Source of the DNA: an uncultured Desulfuromonadales bacterium
Lineage (GTDB): Bacteria > Desulfobacterota > Desulfuromonadia > Desulfuromonadales > Geopsychrobacteraceae
Reading direction: 5' to 3'
Assembly (NCBI GenBank): GCA_947259685.1
Contig: CAMYNC010000030.1
Coordinates: 1-30,358 of the forward strand
DNA length: 30,358 nucleotides
Shown here piece by piece: positions 10,062-17,880 of this stretch; the stretch's first letter is position 1, and each line of letters starts with the position of its first letter. The notes beneath the pieces were generated by a model. That model ran no database searches. It had not been told where the DNA came from and worked only from the letters and a program-made list of their open reading frames with translations. Position numbers and translations under genes: made by a program.

Positions 10062-10092
10062 ATCATAGCATTTCATTGCCCACCTATGGCAA
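10062..10092 (-). promoter_or_regulatory. Candidate promoter of DUF512-copA operon with 19-bp spacer and dyads
   Basis: Minus strand: TTGCCA (10087-10092), a 19-base spacer and TATGAT (10062-10067) with extended TGC before the -10. The inverted repeat CATAG-N15-CTATG (10064-10088) is centred on the spacer. A second dyad, ATGAT-N4-ATCAT (10053-10066), overlaps the -10 and the predicted start. A 19-base spacer with a centred dyad is the geometry of MerR-family targets, but the half-sites are not those of CueR. Confidence 0.5.
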
Positions 10093-10111
10093 GCCTGGTG
10101 CATTCAACGCA

Positions 10112-10142
10112 ACAGGGGCCGTGCCATCGGCACCGCCCCTGT
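10112..10142 (-). terminator. Terminator after hfq
   Basis: A 14-bp stem with one mismatch (arms 10112-10125 and 10129-10142) encloses a 3-base loop. It lies 32 bases beyond the hfq stop. The downstream T content on the minus strand is modest (TGTTGCGTT), so termination may be partial. Confidence 0.65.
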
Positions 10143-10174
10143 CTTTAAGAATTCCTGCTGGGAAATAATCAGGC

Positions 10175-10408
10175 TCAGTCGCGACCGCCGTGCAGCCTGA
10201 AATTACCGTCCGACGAGGTGATCGAGCTGATGGCATGTTTGTAAATAAGAATGTCACCATTGCTCTCAGCGAGCACACAAAAACTGTCAAAGGATTTGAT
10301 GTAGCCTTCCAGCTTGTCCCCGGACATCATAACAATGGTAACTTTGACCCGTTCTTTACGAGCCTGATTCAGGTATTGATCCTGAATATTAAATGGTGAC
10401 TTAGGCAT
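10175..10408 (-). CDS. hfq: RNA chaperone Hfq
   Basis: A hexameric Sm-like RNA-binding protein that helps small RNAs pair with mRNAs. The 77-residue product shows both Sm motifs: ERVKVTIVMMSGDKLEGYIKS and the Sm2 signature YKHAIS. The start NIQDQYLNQARKERV follows the family pattern of a Q-D-xxLN segment on the proximal RNA face. The C-terminal tail is very short (about ten residues, ending GGRD) compared with enterobacterial Hfq. I chose the ATG at 10408 because GAGGAG lies 6 bases upstream and the family similarity begins there. That ribosome site overlaps the miaA stop codon. The gene closes the mutL-miaA-hfq unit and is followed by a hairpin at 10112-10142. Confidence 0.95.
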   Translation of the reverse strand: MPKSPFNIQDQYLNQARKERVKVTIVMMSGDKLEGYIKSFDSFCVLAESNGDILIYKHAISSITSSDGNFRLHGGRD

Positions 10409-10418
10409 TATCCGCTCC

Positions 10419-11345
10419 TCATGTATGTAATATATTTTCAATAGACCGTAACACTCTACCAGACTCCCAAGAGGAATCAACCCAAATTATTTCAGGTTGT
10501 TTCCTGAACCAGGTCAATTGTCGCTTGGAATAATGACGAGTGTATAATTGAATATCCCGCAACATTTTTTCATGATCGTATTCACCTTTTTGATATTTCA
10601 ACACTTCCCGATAACCCAGAGTCTGTAACGACTTTAAAGCGAACCCGTAGCGCTCACTCAATGCTCGGGTTTCTTCGATCAAGCCATTGGCCAGCATCTC
10701 CTCGGTGCGCTGTTCGATGCGCTGATAGAGCAATTCCCGCGGATGGTCCCAGGCCATTTGCAGCGTCCGATAAGGACGTTCGGCGAATTGGTGCTCGGCC
10801 TGAAATTCCGAGATCGGTTTTCCACTGAGCTGAAAAACCTCCAGGGCTCGCACAACCCGCACCAGGTTATGCGGATGGATATGCTCCGCAGCAACCGGGT
10901 CGACCTGCTGCAATTGCCGATACAATGCCTCTTTGCCCTGCTGTTCAGCCTGCCGATGGAGGCGGGAACGCACCTCCGGCACAGAGTTTGGTAACGGGGC
11001 CAGGCCACTGACCAGAGCGCGAATATATAATCCGGTCCCACCGACCACGCAAGCAAGCTTACCACGCTGATGAATATCTTGAATCAGCGGACGGGCCAGA
11101 CCGACAAACGCGGCCACTGAAAATTTCTGGTCCGGGTCAATCAGATCGATCAAATGGTGCTTGACCAGAGCCTGCTCCTCGGCAGTCGCCTTGGCGGTGC
11201 CGATGTCCATCTGCCGATAGACCTGACGAGAATCGGCGGAAATAATTTCCAGCGGAAAGTGCTCGGCCAATTGCAATGCCCAGCCGGTCTTTCCCGAAGC
11301 TGTGGGACCGCAAATAACCAGCAGCGGAATCTGCCCTTCTGCCAT
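10419..11345 (-). CDS. miaA: tRNA dimethylallyltransferase
   Basis: This enzyme adds a dimethylallyl group to N6 of A37 in tRNAs that read codons starting with U. The 308-residue protein has the P-loop GPTASGKT (13-20), the substrate-site segment ISADSRQVYRQMDIGTAK, the VGGTGLYIRAL motif and the C-terminal TRHYSKRQLTWFRK region. All are family hallmarks and the length is normal. The ATG at 11345 lies 10 bases beyond the mutL stop, with GGCAGGA just upstream. Its TGA (10419-10421) overlaps the hfq ribosome site, so hfq translation may depend on ribosomes finishing miaA. The miaA-hfq order is conserved widely. Confidence 0.96.
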   Translation of the reverse strand: MAEGQIPLLVICGPTASGKTGWALQLAEHFPLEIISADSRQVYRQMDIGTAKATAEEQALVKHHLIDLIDPDQKFSVAAFVGLARPLIQDIHQRGKLACVVGGTGLYIRALVSGLAPLPNSVPEVRSRLHRQAEQQGKEALYRQLQQVDPVAAEHIHPHNLVRVVRALEVFQLSGKPISEFQAEHQFAERPYRTLQMAWDHPRELLYQRIEQRTEEMLANGLIEETRALSERYGFALKSLQTLGYREVLKYQKGEYDHEKMLRDIQLYTRHYSKRQLTWFRKQPEIIWVDSSWESGRVLRSIENILHT

Positions 11346-11355
11346 CGTCCTGCCC

Positions 11356-13191
11356 TTAATGCCTGCGAAATAATCGCTCGATCTCAGCGAGAGTTAAGCG
11401 CTGCACTACCGGCCGGCCATGGGGACAGTTGGCCTTGAAATCAACCTGGTCCAGCTCTCGCAAAAGGCTGCGGATCTCTTCCGTTGTCAGCGCCTGATTG
11501 GCACGAATCACCCCGTGGCAGGCCATCAGAATCAAGATGTCATCGATCGAATCCTCCAGTTGTCCAGCCTTACCAACCCGCTCGAGTTCTAGGGCAACAT
11601 CGGTCACTAATTGGGCCAGATCCCGACTCGGTAGCAGCTGCGGAATCGCTTTTAGCGCAAACGATTTACCCCCGAAAGGCTCTATTTCAAAGCCTAGGGC
11701 TTCCAACTGCAAACGGCTATCAGCCAGGGCGCTGGCGCTACGGAAATCGAGTTCCAGTACCTCTGGAAACAGCAGCGACTGGCTGGCAACTGAGCCAGTC
11801 AAGTAAGATTTCTTCAACTTCTCGAAACCGATCCTTTCATGGGCCGCGTGCTGATCGATCAACACCAGGTCATCGCCGTCTTGACACAACAGATAGCTCT
11901 GATGATACTGCCCGAGGATTCTCAGGGTCGAAAAGAAACCTTCATTCTCAGCCTGCGGCAAAGCCAGCTGCTGTTGTTCGACGGGGGCCAGCGGTTGATA
12001 TTTCTCAGCCTGGAATGAATTGGAAACCGCACCTTCGGTAGCTTGTGCGGCCGGTTGATAAGCCACCGATGTTTCCTGGACTCCTGCAGCTGTTGGCGCC
12101 GGTTGGCCGGACGCATCCAGAGGTGGACCGAAACTTGGCCGCAGGCTGGGCTCTATCAACTTTGACACACCTGGGACTGGATCGCTGAGCCAGTCGGCCG
12201 GTTTCAGCGCCTGGCGTAAACTCTGGGAAATGAAATCATGGACCATTGACTGTTCCCGAAATCGCACCTCATGTTTGGTAGGATGCACATTGACATCGAC
12301 CTGGGCCGGGTCAATCTGCAGAAACAGCACCACAACCGGATATCGGCCCTTCATCAGTAGATGTCGATAGCCTTCCATCACGGCATGTTGCACGACTCGA
12401 TCACGGATATAGCGACCGTTGATAAAAGTATAGATATGGCTAGCGGCAGATCGGGTCAACTGTGGCAGGGAGATCAAACCGGTCAATTGTAGATCGGCAT
12501 CGAACTGGTGATCGATCTCCAACATATCTTTTAGCAACGAACGTCCGAGCAGCGCCGCGAGCCGCTCACGAATTCCCTTTTCCCGGCGCAGATCGATCAG
12601 CACGCGGTCATTGTTTTTCAGCCGGAAACTGACCGCCGGATTGGCTAACGCTTGCTTGGTCACCACGTCAGCAGCATGTCCCAGTTCGGTCTGTTCTTTG
12701 CGCAAAAATTTTCTCCGGGCCGGCAAGTTAAAAAACAGGTTGCGGATTTCAACTGCAGTCCCTTGCGGCATGCCGAGTTCTTCAACCTTCTTGATAGTCC
12801 CGCCTTCTGCGTAGATTTCCTGCCCCAACCCTTGATCATTGCCGCAGGTTTTCAGCCGGAAGCGGGAGACCGAGGCGATCGATGCCAAGGCTTCACCACG
12901 AAAACCAAGGGTGTGCAGGGCGAACAGGTCAGCATCGGTGCGAATTTTACTGGTCGCGTGCCGCTCCAGAGAGAGAAAGGCATCCTGCTTACTCATCCCG
13001 CAACCGTTATCAGTAATCCGAATCAGCTTTTTCCCACCGGCTTCCAGCTCAACGAGAATATCGCTGGCGCCAGCGTCAAGGGCATTCTCCAGCAGCTCTT
13101 TGACCACCGATGATGGCCGCTCAACGACTTCGCCAGCGGCAATTTTATTACAGAGGTCTTCAGGCAGAACTTTTATGCGGGGAGCTTCCAT
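11356..13191 (-). CDS. mutL: DNA mismatch repair protein MutL (endonuclease type)
   Basis: The mismatch-repair mediator that links MutS recognition to strand incision. The N-terminal GHKL ATPase motifs are complete: ELLENALDAGA, ITDNGCGM and GFRGEALASIASVS. After a proline- and alanine-rich linker (about residues 330-410), the C-terminal dimerisation domain contains DQHAAHERIGFE starting at residue 446, which fits the DQHA(x)2E(x)4E endonuclease motif. The supporting ACHG (about 557) and CPHGRP (about 589) motifs are also present. This is the form found in bacteria that lack MutH. The 611-residue length is normal. The start at 13191 gives the standard N terminus, although the ribosome site is weak. 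A strong terminator lies just upstream. Confidence 0.96.
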   Translation of the reverse strand: MEAPRIKVLPEDLCNKIAAGEVVERPSSVVKELLENALDAGASDILVELEAGGKKLIRITDNGCGMSKQDAFLSLERHATSKIRTDADLFALHTLGFRGEALASIASVSRFRLKTCGNDQGLGQEIYAEGGTIKKVEELGMPQGTAVEIRNLFFNLPARRKFLRKEQTELGHAADVVTKQALANPAVSFRLKNNDRVLIDLRREKGIRERLAALLGRSLLKDMLEIDHQFDADLQLTGLISLPQLTRSAASHIYTFINGRYIRDRVVQHAVMEGYRHLLMKGRYPVVVLFLQIDPAQVDVNVHPTKHEVRFREQSMVHDFISQSLRQALKPADWLSDPVPGVSKLIEPSLRPSFGPPLDASGQPAPTAAGVQETSVAYQPAAQATEGAVSNSFQAEKYQPLAPVEQQQLALPQAENEGFFSTLRILGQYHQSYLLCQDGDDLVLIDQHAAHERIGFEKLKKSYLTGSVASQSLLFPEVLELDFRSASALADSRLQLEALGFEIEPFGGKSFALKAIPQLLPSRDLAQLVTDVALELERVGKAGQLEDSIDDILILMACHGVIRANQALTTEEIRSLLRELDQVDFKANCPHGRPVVQRLTLAEIERLFRRH

Positions 13192-13221
13192 TGGAAATTA
13201 TCCGACTGGTCAAACAGAGCC

Positions 13222-13252
13222 AAAAAAGATAGCGGCCGGAGAATCCGACCGC
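13222..13252 (-). terminator. Rho-independent terminator of the ATPase gene
   Basis: On the minus strand a 9-bp GC-rich stem (13232-13252, one G-T pair, loop of 3) is followed by TATC and six T residues (13222-13227). It lies 32 bases past the stop of the ExeA-like gene and 30 bases before the mutL start, so it separates the two units. Confidence 0.85.
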
Positions 13253-13284
13253 CAGCAAAACAGCAACAGGTTAAACAATAAAGC

Positions 13285-14184
13285 TTATTTTTCTTCCAAC
13301 TCGTCGAAAATCATCTCGATTTCTTCAAGATCATCAGTCTCTGCAGCAGCATTTACAAATCTGGCTTGCATTTCAACCAGACCAAGATCTTCGGCAACAT
13401 TCTTGACAATCTTGGTTGTTACCATGGCATCACGCCTAAGAAAGATTTCAAACAGAGCATTATCGCAAATGGTGTTAATCAGGCGCGGGACACCGCCGGC
13501 ATATTTATGAATTAATGGCAGCGCTGCCGGGTCGAAAGGGCTTTTCTGGCAGCCTGCCACTTTAAGACGATGCTGGATATATGAGCTGCCCGCCTCAGCC
13601 GAAAGTGGCTTCAAAGTATATTTAACCGCCACCCGCTGGGCTAAAGGTGCATCCAGTTGCATGACTGCATCCAATTCCGGCAGGCCGAAAAAAACAATAT
13701 TCAGGAGCTTTTTATCTGGGATTTCCAGGTTCAACAGCCCACGGAATTCTTCCATCAATTCCCTGGTTTGCAGCATCTGCGCCTCGTCGATCAGCACCAC
13801 TGCCCGGCGCCCCTCCCGGTCGATCTGCAACAGCCGCTCATAGAGTTGTTTAAGCATTTTCAAGGGGTTAGAATCAGGATTTTTTACCCCCAACTGCATG
13901 CAGATGCGCGACAGAATCCAGTCTGAAGTGATCGCCGAATGAATCATCACCAGCAGCGAGGATTCATACTTTTCGATCGGCAAATTATCAAGCATGCGCC
14001 GAGCCAGAGTGGTTTTCCCTGTCCCGACTCCACCAACCAGCACCGCCAAGCCCTTATTTGAATCGACCGAATACATCAGCCGCAACAACGCCTGATTGTG
14101 CTGCTCGCTGTCGAAGTAGAATTTATCGTTCGGAGCATTGGAAAAAGGCTCTCGATCGAATTTAAAATAGTCTGCGTAGCCCAT
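13285..14184 (-). CDS. ExeA/GspA-like AAA ATPase
   Basis: A 299-residue P-loop ATPase of the ExeA/TniB-like AAA family. It begins with the family signature MGYADYFKFDREPFSNAPND. It carries Walker A GGVGTGKT (about 51-58), Walker B VVLIDEAQ (Asp133, Glu134) and the sensor segment FFGLPELD, followed by a GGVPRLINTICDNAL lid region. Classical ExeA/GspA proteins also have a membrane segment and a peptidoglycan-binding domain; both are absent here, so this is a soluble, ATPase-only form. The last 30 residues are strongly acidic. GGGTGGAG lies 8 bases before the ATG. It directly follows the TPR gene with a 59-base gap, suggesting a joint role in envelope or motility assembly, which is inference. 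Confidence 0.82.
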   Translation of the reverse strand: MGYADYFKFDREPFSNAPNDKFYFDSEQHNQALLRLMYSVDSNKGLAVLVGGVGTGKTTLARRMLDNLPIEKYESSLLVMIHSAITSDWILSRICMQLGVKNPDSNPLKMLKQLYERLLQIDREGRRAVVLIDEAQMLQTRELMEEFRGLLNLEIPDKKLLNIVFFGLPELDAVMQLDAPLAQRVAVKYTLKPLSAEAGSSYIQHRLKVAGCQKSPFDPAALPLIHKYAGGVPRLINTICDNALFEIFLRRDAMVTTKIVKNVAEDLGLVEMQARFVNAAAETDDLEEIEMIFDELEEK

Positions 14185-14226
14185 GAAATAACTCCACCCC
14201 AGTAAGAATCAGGCCGTACACGAAAA

Positions 14227-14246
14227 ATCGGGTAAAATGCCGATCA
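14227..14246 (-). terminator. Weak hairpin at end of TPR gene
   Basis: A 5-bp stem (14227-14231 with 14240-14244) with an 8-base loop, followed by five T residues on the minus strand. It overlaps the TPR stop codon. The short stem suggests at best partial termination before the ATPase gene. Confidence 0.3.
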
Positions 14247-16403
14247 AAGAAAAGAGATTCGCTCTTTACTATCCTCTACCGGTGAGATATCCCCCGCCGG
14301 CTTGCCCAAACTATGACTTAAATTCAGCACCTTCTCCTTGGCATCCCGATAACCGTCGTCCTGGGCCACGACCACCTGGTAACTGCTTAGAGCCTCACCA
14401 AACCGCTCGGCCCGTTCGTAAAGAGAACCCAGCTCATAACAGAGACTGAGCCGCTGCGAATCTTCAAGGTGCGGTGAGTCAAGCGCCTGCTGAAACATCA
14501 ATTCGGACTGTGCAAAGTCTTCTTTATCCGAATAACAGAGACCCTTCAGTGTCTGGCAATCGACAAACCTTGAAGGATCTCTCTCAGCCTTGGCGAACTC
14601 GCCGATAGCATCATCCAATAATCCCATTTCGCGGTAGGCAATGCCAAGGTTGTAGTGCGACTCAAGATCATCCGCCGCAATCTGCTCATCGACATCGGTG
14701 CGAAATACTTTCGGTTCGGAATTCAACTTGGCCTCAACCTCGCCTGAAACCTGAGCACTTAATCCTTCGTCGAGATCTGGGAAGCCATCGGTCATGACCT
14801 CGGAGGCAAGATCATGCAGACCAGAAGAGGAAGGTTCCTGGCTGGTCTTAAGGTGGGCATTGATCTCATCCAACTTCTGCTGACATTCGCTGGAATCGGG
14901 AGCATAGGCCAGGATATCACAGCAGAGCTTCTCCGCTTCTGCATACAGCCCTTGCTGAATGTAGAATTCAGCCTCCTCCAAGTCGGCCTGAATATCCCGC
15001 TGGGGCACTTGCGACCCTGCCTGGGTTGGGGTTTCTTCTTGGTCGTCGTTCAAATCGAAGGAGAATTCGAGATCTTCCTCTTTACTGGCCCGCGGATCAG
15101 CGTCATCGCTGAGATCCAGTTCGAAAATCTCATCCTCTCCTCCAGAGGCTGCTACGGGATCTGCCTGCGCATCGAGCGGCTCCAATTCAAGCTCAAAGCC
15201 GTCTTCCTCGACCGGGGTTTCCAGGACAAACCCTTCAGCGCTTTCTTCTTCCGGCAGGCTGCCGAGCAGAGATGACTCCATATCCTCAACGGCAGATTCC
15301 AAAAGAGAATCGGACAGCGTCTCCTCAACAAAAACCGGTTCAGCTGGCTCATCCTCGGTCTCGGACATTATATCGAGAAGTTTTTCTCCATCGCCGGTCA
15401 GCTCATAAATTGAATCCAGGGTCTGTTTGACAACAACATTGCCAGGCAAAAACTCCTTCAATGATTCGTAATAACTTTTCAACTGCTCCAGGCGATCTGC
15501 TTTAAAGAAGGCATCTTTCCACTCTTCGAGCTCGGCGAGGCCACCATCGTATTTTTGATGGGCAAAGTGACAACGAATCAAGGCCTCCCGAACATCCAGA
15601 TCAGTTGGATCGAGAGCGAGCAGCTGCCGGTAGGTCTGGTGAGAATCATCCCAATTTTTAAGATCGTCATAGCCCCGCGCCATCAGACGCAGGATATCCG
15701 GGTTATTCGGCTTATCCGTAAGCAGATTCGCCAGGATGCCAAGGCCTTTTTGCAGTTCACCTTTTTCGAACAGGGTTAGAGCCAACCCCATCTGCAATTT
15801 AAAATTGTGAGGATAAAGCGGCAGGAACATCTTGTAGAGCTTAAGAATCTTGTCAAATTCCTTCTTCTCGCTTAATGCTGCGAGAACCCCTTCAAACTCG
15901 ACCAGCCCTTCAGCTTCACGCTGATTATTGGCATAGACTTCCGCCAACTTAACCCGGACATTCAGGTTTGTGGCGTCAAGATCGCGCATTTTTTCCAGCG
16001 TCTTGACCGCATCGGCAGTCATATCATTGCGCTCGTAGTAGCTGACCAGATTGCGGTATTCGGCCATCGCATTGCCGACCAACCCCTGCTTTTCATTCAG
16101 CTCGGCAAGCCGATTAAACAAGGCCACCTGGCCTGGATCGAGGCGCTGCATCTGCTTGTAGATAGCGATCGCCTTTAGGTAAAAACCGTTACTGGCAAAG
16201 TACTTGGCAACCCCTTCATAGTGTTCATAGGCATCGCCAGGTCGATTGGTTCGTACGTACAGCTCAGCCAGCTTCTGGCGCGAGCGGACGTCACCTGGAT
16301 CGAGGTCAACAACCTTGGCGTAATCCTTGATCGCTTTTGCCAGTTGCTTTTTCTTTAAACTCTTTTGCGCTGAGATCAGCAGTTTTTCTTTACTCGCAGC
16401 CAA
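14244..16403 (-). CDS. Large tetratricopeptide-repeat protein with acidic linker
   Basis: A 719-residue protein of unknown function. The first ~390 residues are a run of TPR-like helical repeats (for example YAKVVDLDPGDVRSRQKLAE and YRQLLALDPTDLDVREALIR). A low-complexity acidic linker rich in Glu, Asp and Leu follows (about 390-500), then a second TPR block to the C terminus. The layout resembles FimV-like scaffold proteins, but I see no signal peptide, membrane segment or LysM domain. I start at the TTG at 16403: GGGGAG lies 6 bases upstream and the product begins MAASKEKLLISAQKSL. The open frame reaches 16466 but that extension has no ribosome site. The promoter at 16453-16482 fits this start. 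The ExeA-like ATPase follows downstream. Confidence 0.8.
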   Translation of the reverse strand: MAASKEKLLISAQKSLKKKQLAKAIKDYAKVVDLDPGDVRSRQKLAELYVRTNRPGDAYEHYEGVAKYFASNGFYLKAIAIYKQMQRLDPGQVALFNRLAELNEKQGLVGNAMAEYRNLVSYYERNDMTADAVKTLEKMRDLDATNLNVRVKLAEVYANNQREAEGLVEFEGVLAALSEKKEFDKILKLYKMFLPLYPHNFKLQMGLALTLFEKGELQKGLGILANLLTDKPNNPDILRLMARGYDDLKNWDDSHQTYRQLLALDPTDLDVREALIRCHFAHQKYDGGLAELEEWKDAFFKADRLEQLKSYYESLKEFLPGNVVVKQTLDSIYELTGDGEKLLDIMSETEDEPAEPVFVEETLSDSLLESAVEDMESSLLGSLPEEESAEGFVLETPVEEDGFELELEPLDAQADPVAASGGEDEIFELDLSDDADPRASKEEDLEFSFDLNDDQEETPTQAGSQVPQRDIQADLEEAEFYIQQGLYAEAEKLCCDILAYAPDSSECQQKLDEINAHLKTSQEPSSSGLHDLASEVMTDGFPDLDEGLSAQVSGEVEAKLNSEPKVFRTDVDEQIAADDLESHYNLGIAYREMGLLDDAIGEFAKAERDPSRFVDCQTLKGLCYSDKEDFAQSELMFQQALDSPHLEDSQRLSLCYELGSLYERAERFGEALSSYQVVVAQDDGYRDAKEKVLNLSHSLGKPAGDISPVEDSKERISFL

Positions 16404-16452
16404 ACAAATCTCCCCAAAAAAGACGCAGGTACATACTTGATATGATCGTGGA

Positions 16453-16482
16453 ACATTACGCGACAAACAACTGATTTGTCAA
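16453..16482 (-). promoter_or_regulatory. Promoter of TPR-ATPase pair
   Basis: Minus strand: perfect -35 TTGACA (16477-16482), an 18-base spacer and -10 TAATGT (16453-16458), 50 bases upstream of the TTG start. The rest of the gap to rluB (16483-16603) is AT-rich and holds no gene or clear terminator that I can see. Confidence 0.6.
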
Positions 16483-16603
16483 GAAAAGCCGTTGGTTCCC
16501 CTTAAGAAACAAGAAGATTATTATCCCTGAATTCGTTAAGAATGATAACACCTAACTGCAATCTGAAGGGAAGCAGGTTTGAATTGCGCCAGCCATCGGC
16601 CAA

Positions 16604-17323
16604 TCAGATCGATTTCAAGCGGGCGATTTCGGCTTGAGTCAACTGGCGGTATTGCCCGCTCGGCAACTCTCCTAAGCTTAAAAATGCCAGTCTGATCCGT
16701 TTTAACCGGGAGACAGAAATGCCGACCGCCTCACACATCCGCCGCACCTGCCGGTTACGCCCCTCGCGAATCGTCAGTTCAAACCAACTGGTTTTCTCTT
16801 GTGACCGAACCCTGGCCAGCGTCGCTGGTAGGGTCATGCCATCATCGAGCTTGACACCCTTGTTCAGCTGCTGTCTGGCTTGCTCCGTTAAGTGTCCACG
16901 GACTTTCACCAGATAAGTTTTCTCCACGTGGTAACGGGGATGACTGAGGTGCTGGGCGAGCTGGCCATCATTGGTCAACAGCAACAGACCTTCAGTATTG
17001 TAATCGAGCCGACCAACCGGAAAGAGCCGCTGCGGCAAGTCTGCCACCAACTGGGTGACCAGCCGTCTGGCTTGGGGATCGTTAAGTGAACAGAGATACC
17101 CGCGTGGTTTGTTGAGCAGCACGGTAATCTTTTCTTCCGGCAGTTTAAGCGCAGTCCCTCTGACGAGCACCTGATCAACAGCAAGATCAGCACGCTGACC
17201 AAGCTTAGCGACCTGACCATTGACCCGCACCTGCCCTTGGGTTATCCATTCTTCGGCTTTACGCCGTGATGCCAGACCCGCCTCAGCGATCAGTTTTTGT
17301 AAACGCACTTCCACAGTCTTCAA
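16604..17323 (-). CDS. rluB: RluB/RsuA-family rRNA pseudouridine synthase
   Basis: Converts a specific uridine of rRNA (U2605 of 23S rRNA for RluB) to pseudouridine. The 239-residue protein has an N-terminal S4 RNA-binding domain (RLQKLIAEAGLASRRKAEEWI). The catalytic domain has the motif GRLDYNTEGLLLLTNDG, with nucleophile Asp107, and a later REGRNRQVRRMCEA segment. The TTG at 17323 overlaps the scpB stop as TTGA; a GTG three codons later is an alternative start. The scpA-scpB-rluB order is common and suggests one transcript. RluB rather than RsuA or RluE/F is inferred from this context and from the length. Confidence 0.9.
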   Translation of the reverse strand: MKTVEVRLQKLIAEAGLASRRKAEEWITQGQVRVNGQVAKLGQRADLAVDQVLVRGTALKLPEEKITVLLNKPRGYLCSLNDPQARRLVTQLVADLPQRLFPVGRLDYNTEGLLLLTNDGQLAQHLSHPRYHVEKTYLVKVRGHLTEQARQQLNKGVKLDDGMTLPATLARVRSQEKTSWFELTIREGRNRQVRRMCEAVGISVSRLKRIRLAFLSLGELPSGQYRQLTQAEIARLKSI

Positions 17324-17880
17324 GCTTCACTTTCCGGTTCAAGCGGAACCGCTTTTGCGAGCTCCGGGTCGAGGGCACTGAACTCTTTGAGGGTCGGTAA
17401 ATCCTCAAGGCTACGCAAACCAAACAGCTCCAGGAATTGGCGGCTGGTGCCATACATGAGCGGCCGACCAGGGACGTCTTTCTTGCCGAGAATTTTCAAT
17501 AAATTCTTCTCTAAGAGGGTCTTCATGACCCCACCTGAATCGACGCCACGCAGGTACTCTATTTCAGCCCTGGTCATCGGCTGACGATAAGCGATTATCG
17601 CCAGGGTTTCCAGGGCCGCCGGGGAAAAACGAAACGGCCGTTCTTTGCTTAACTTTCGCAGCCAGTTGCTGCAGGTCGGGTCGGTACGAAACTGGTAGCC
17701 ACCGGCAACCTCAGCCAGATAAAAGCCACGCTGTCCAGCGACATGCTCACCAAGCAGTTGCTTGATTACTGAGCGAATTTCCGGGCGCGGTCGTTCCAAC
17801 AGCGCACAGAGGCGCTCAAGAGTCATGGGGCTTTCAGCAGCAAAAATAAAAGCTTCGGCCAGCTTTTTTAAATTATCCAT
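17320..17880 (-). CDS. scpB: Segregation and condensation protein B
   Basis: ScpB is the winged-helix kleisin-associated subunit that works with ScpA and SMC to compact and separate chromosomes. The 186-residue product shows the two winged-helix units; FSPAALETLAIIAYRQPMTRAEIEYLRGVDS and GRPLMYGTSRQFLE are strongly conserved family segments. I use the ATG at 17880, giving MDNLKKLAEAFIFAAESP; upstream in-frame ATGs at 17889 and 17910 lie within scpA and lack suitable spacing. The start overlaps the last 8 bases of scpA. The C-terminal tail is acidic. Confidence 0.94.
   Translation of the reverse strand: MDNLKKLAEAFIFAAESPMTLERLCALLERPRPEIRSVIKQLLGEHVAGQRGFYLAEVAGGYQFRTDPTCSNWLRKLSKERPFRFSPAALETLAIIAYRQPMTRAEIEYLRGVDSGGVMKTLLEKNLLKILGKKDVPGRPLMYGTSRQFLELFGLRSLEDLPTLKEFSALDPELAKAVPLEPESEA

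Noticed and set aside
13192..13221. GATAAT near the mutL start as a -10 box
   Set aside because: No acceptable -35 at proper distance, and it lies almost on the start codon.
16520..16600. Sigma54-type promoter (TGGCGC...TGC) upstream of the TPR gene
   Set aside because: The spacing between GG and GC is 14 rather than 10 bases; a good sigma70-like promoter lies closer.
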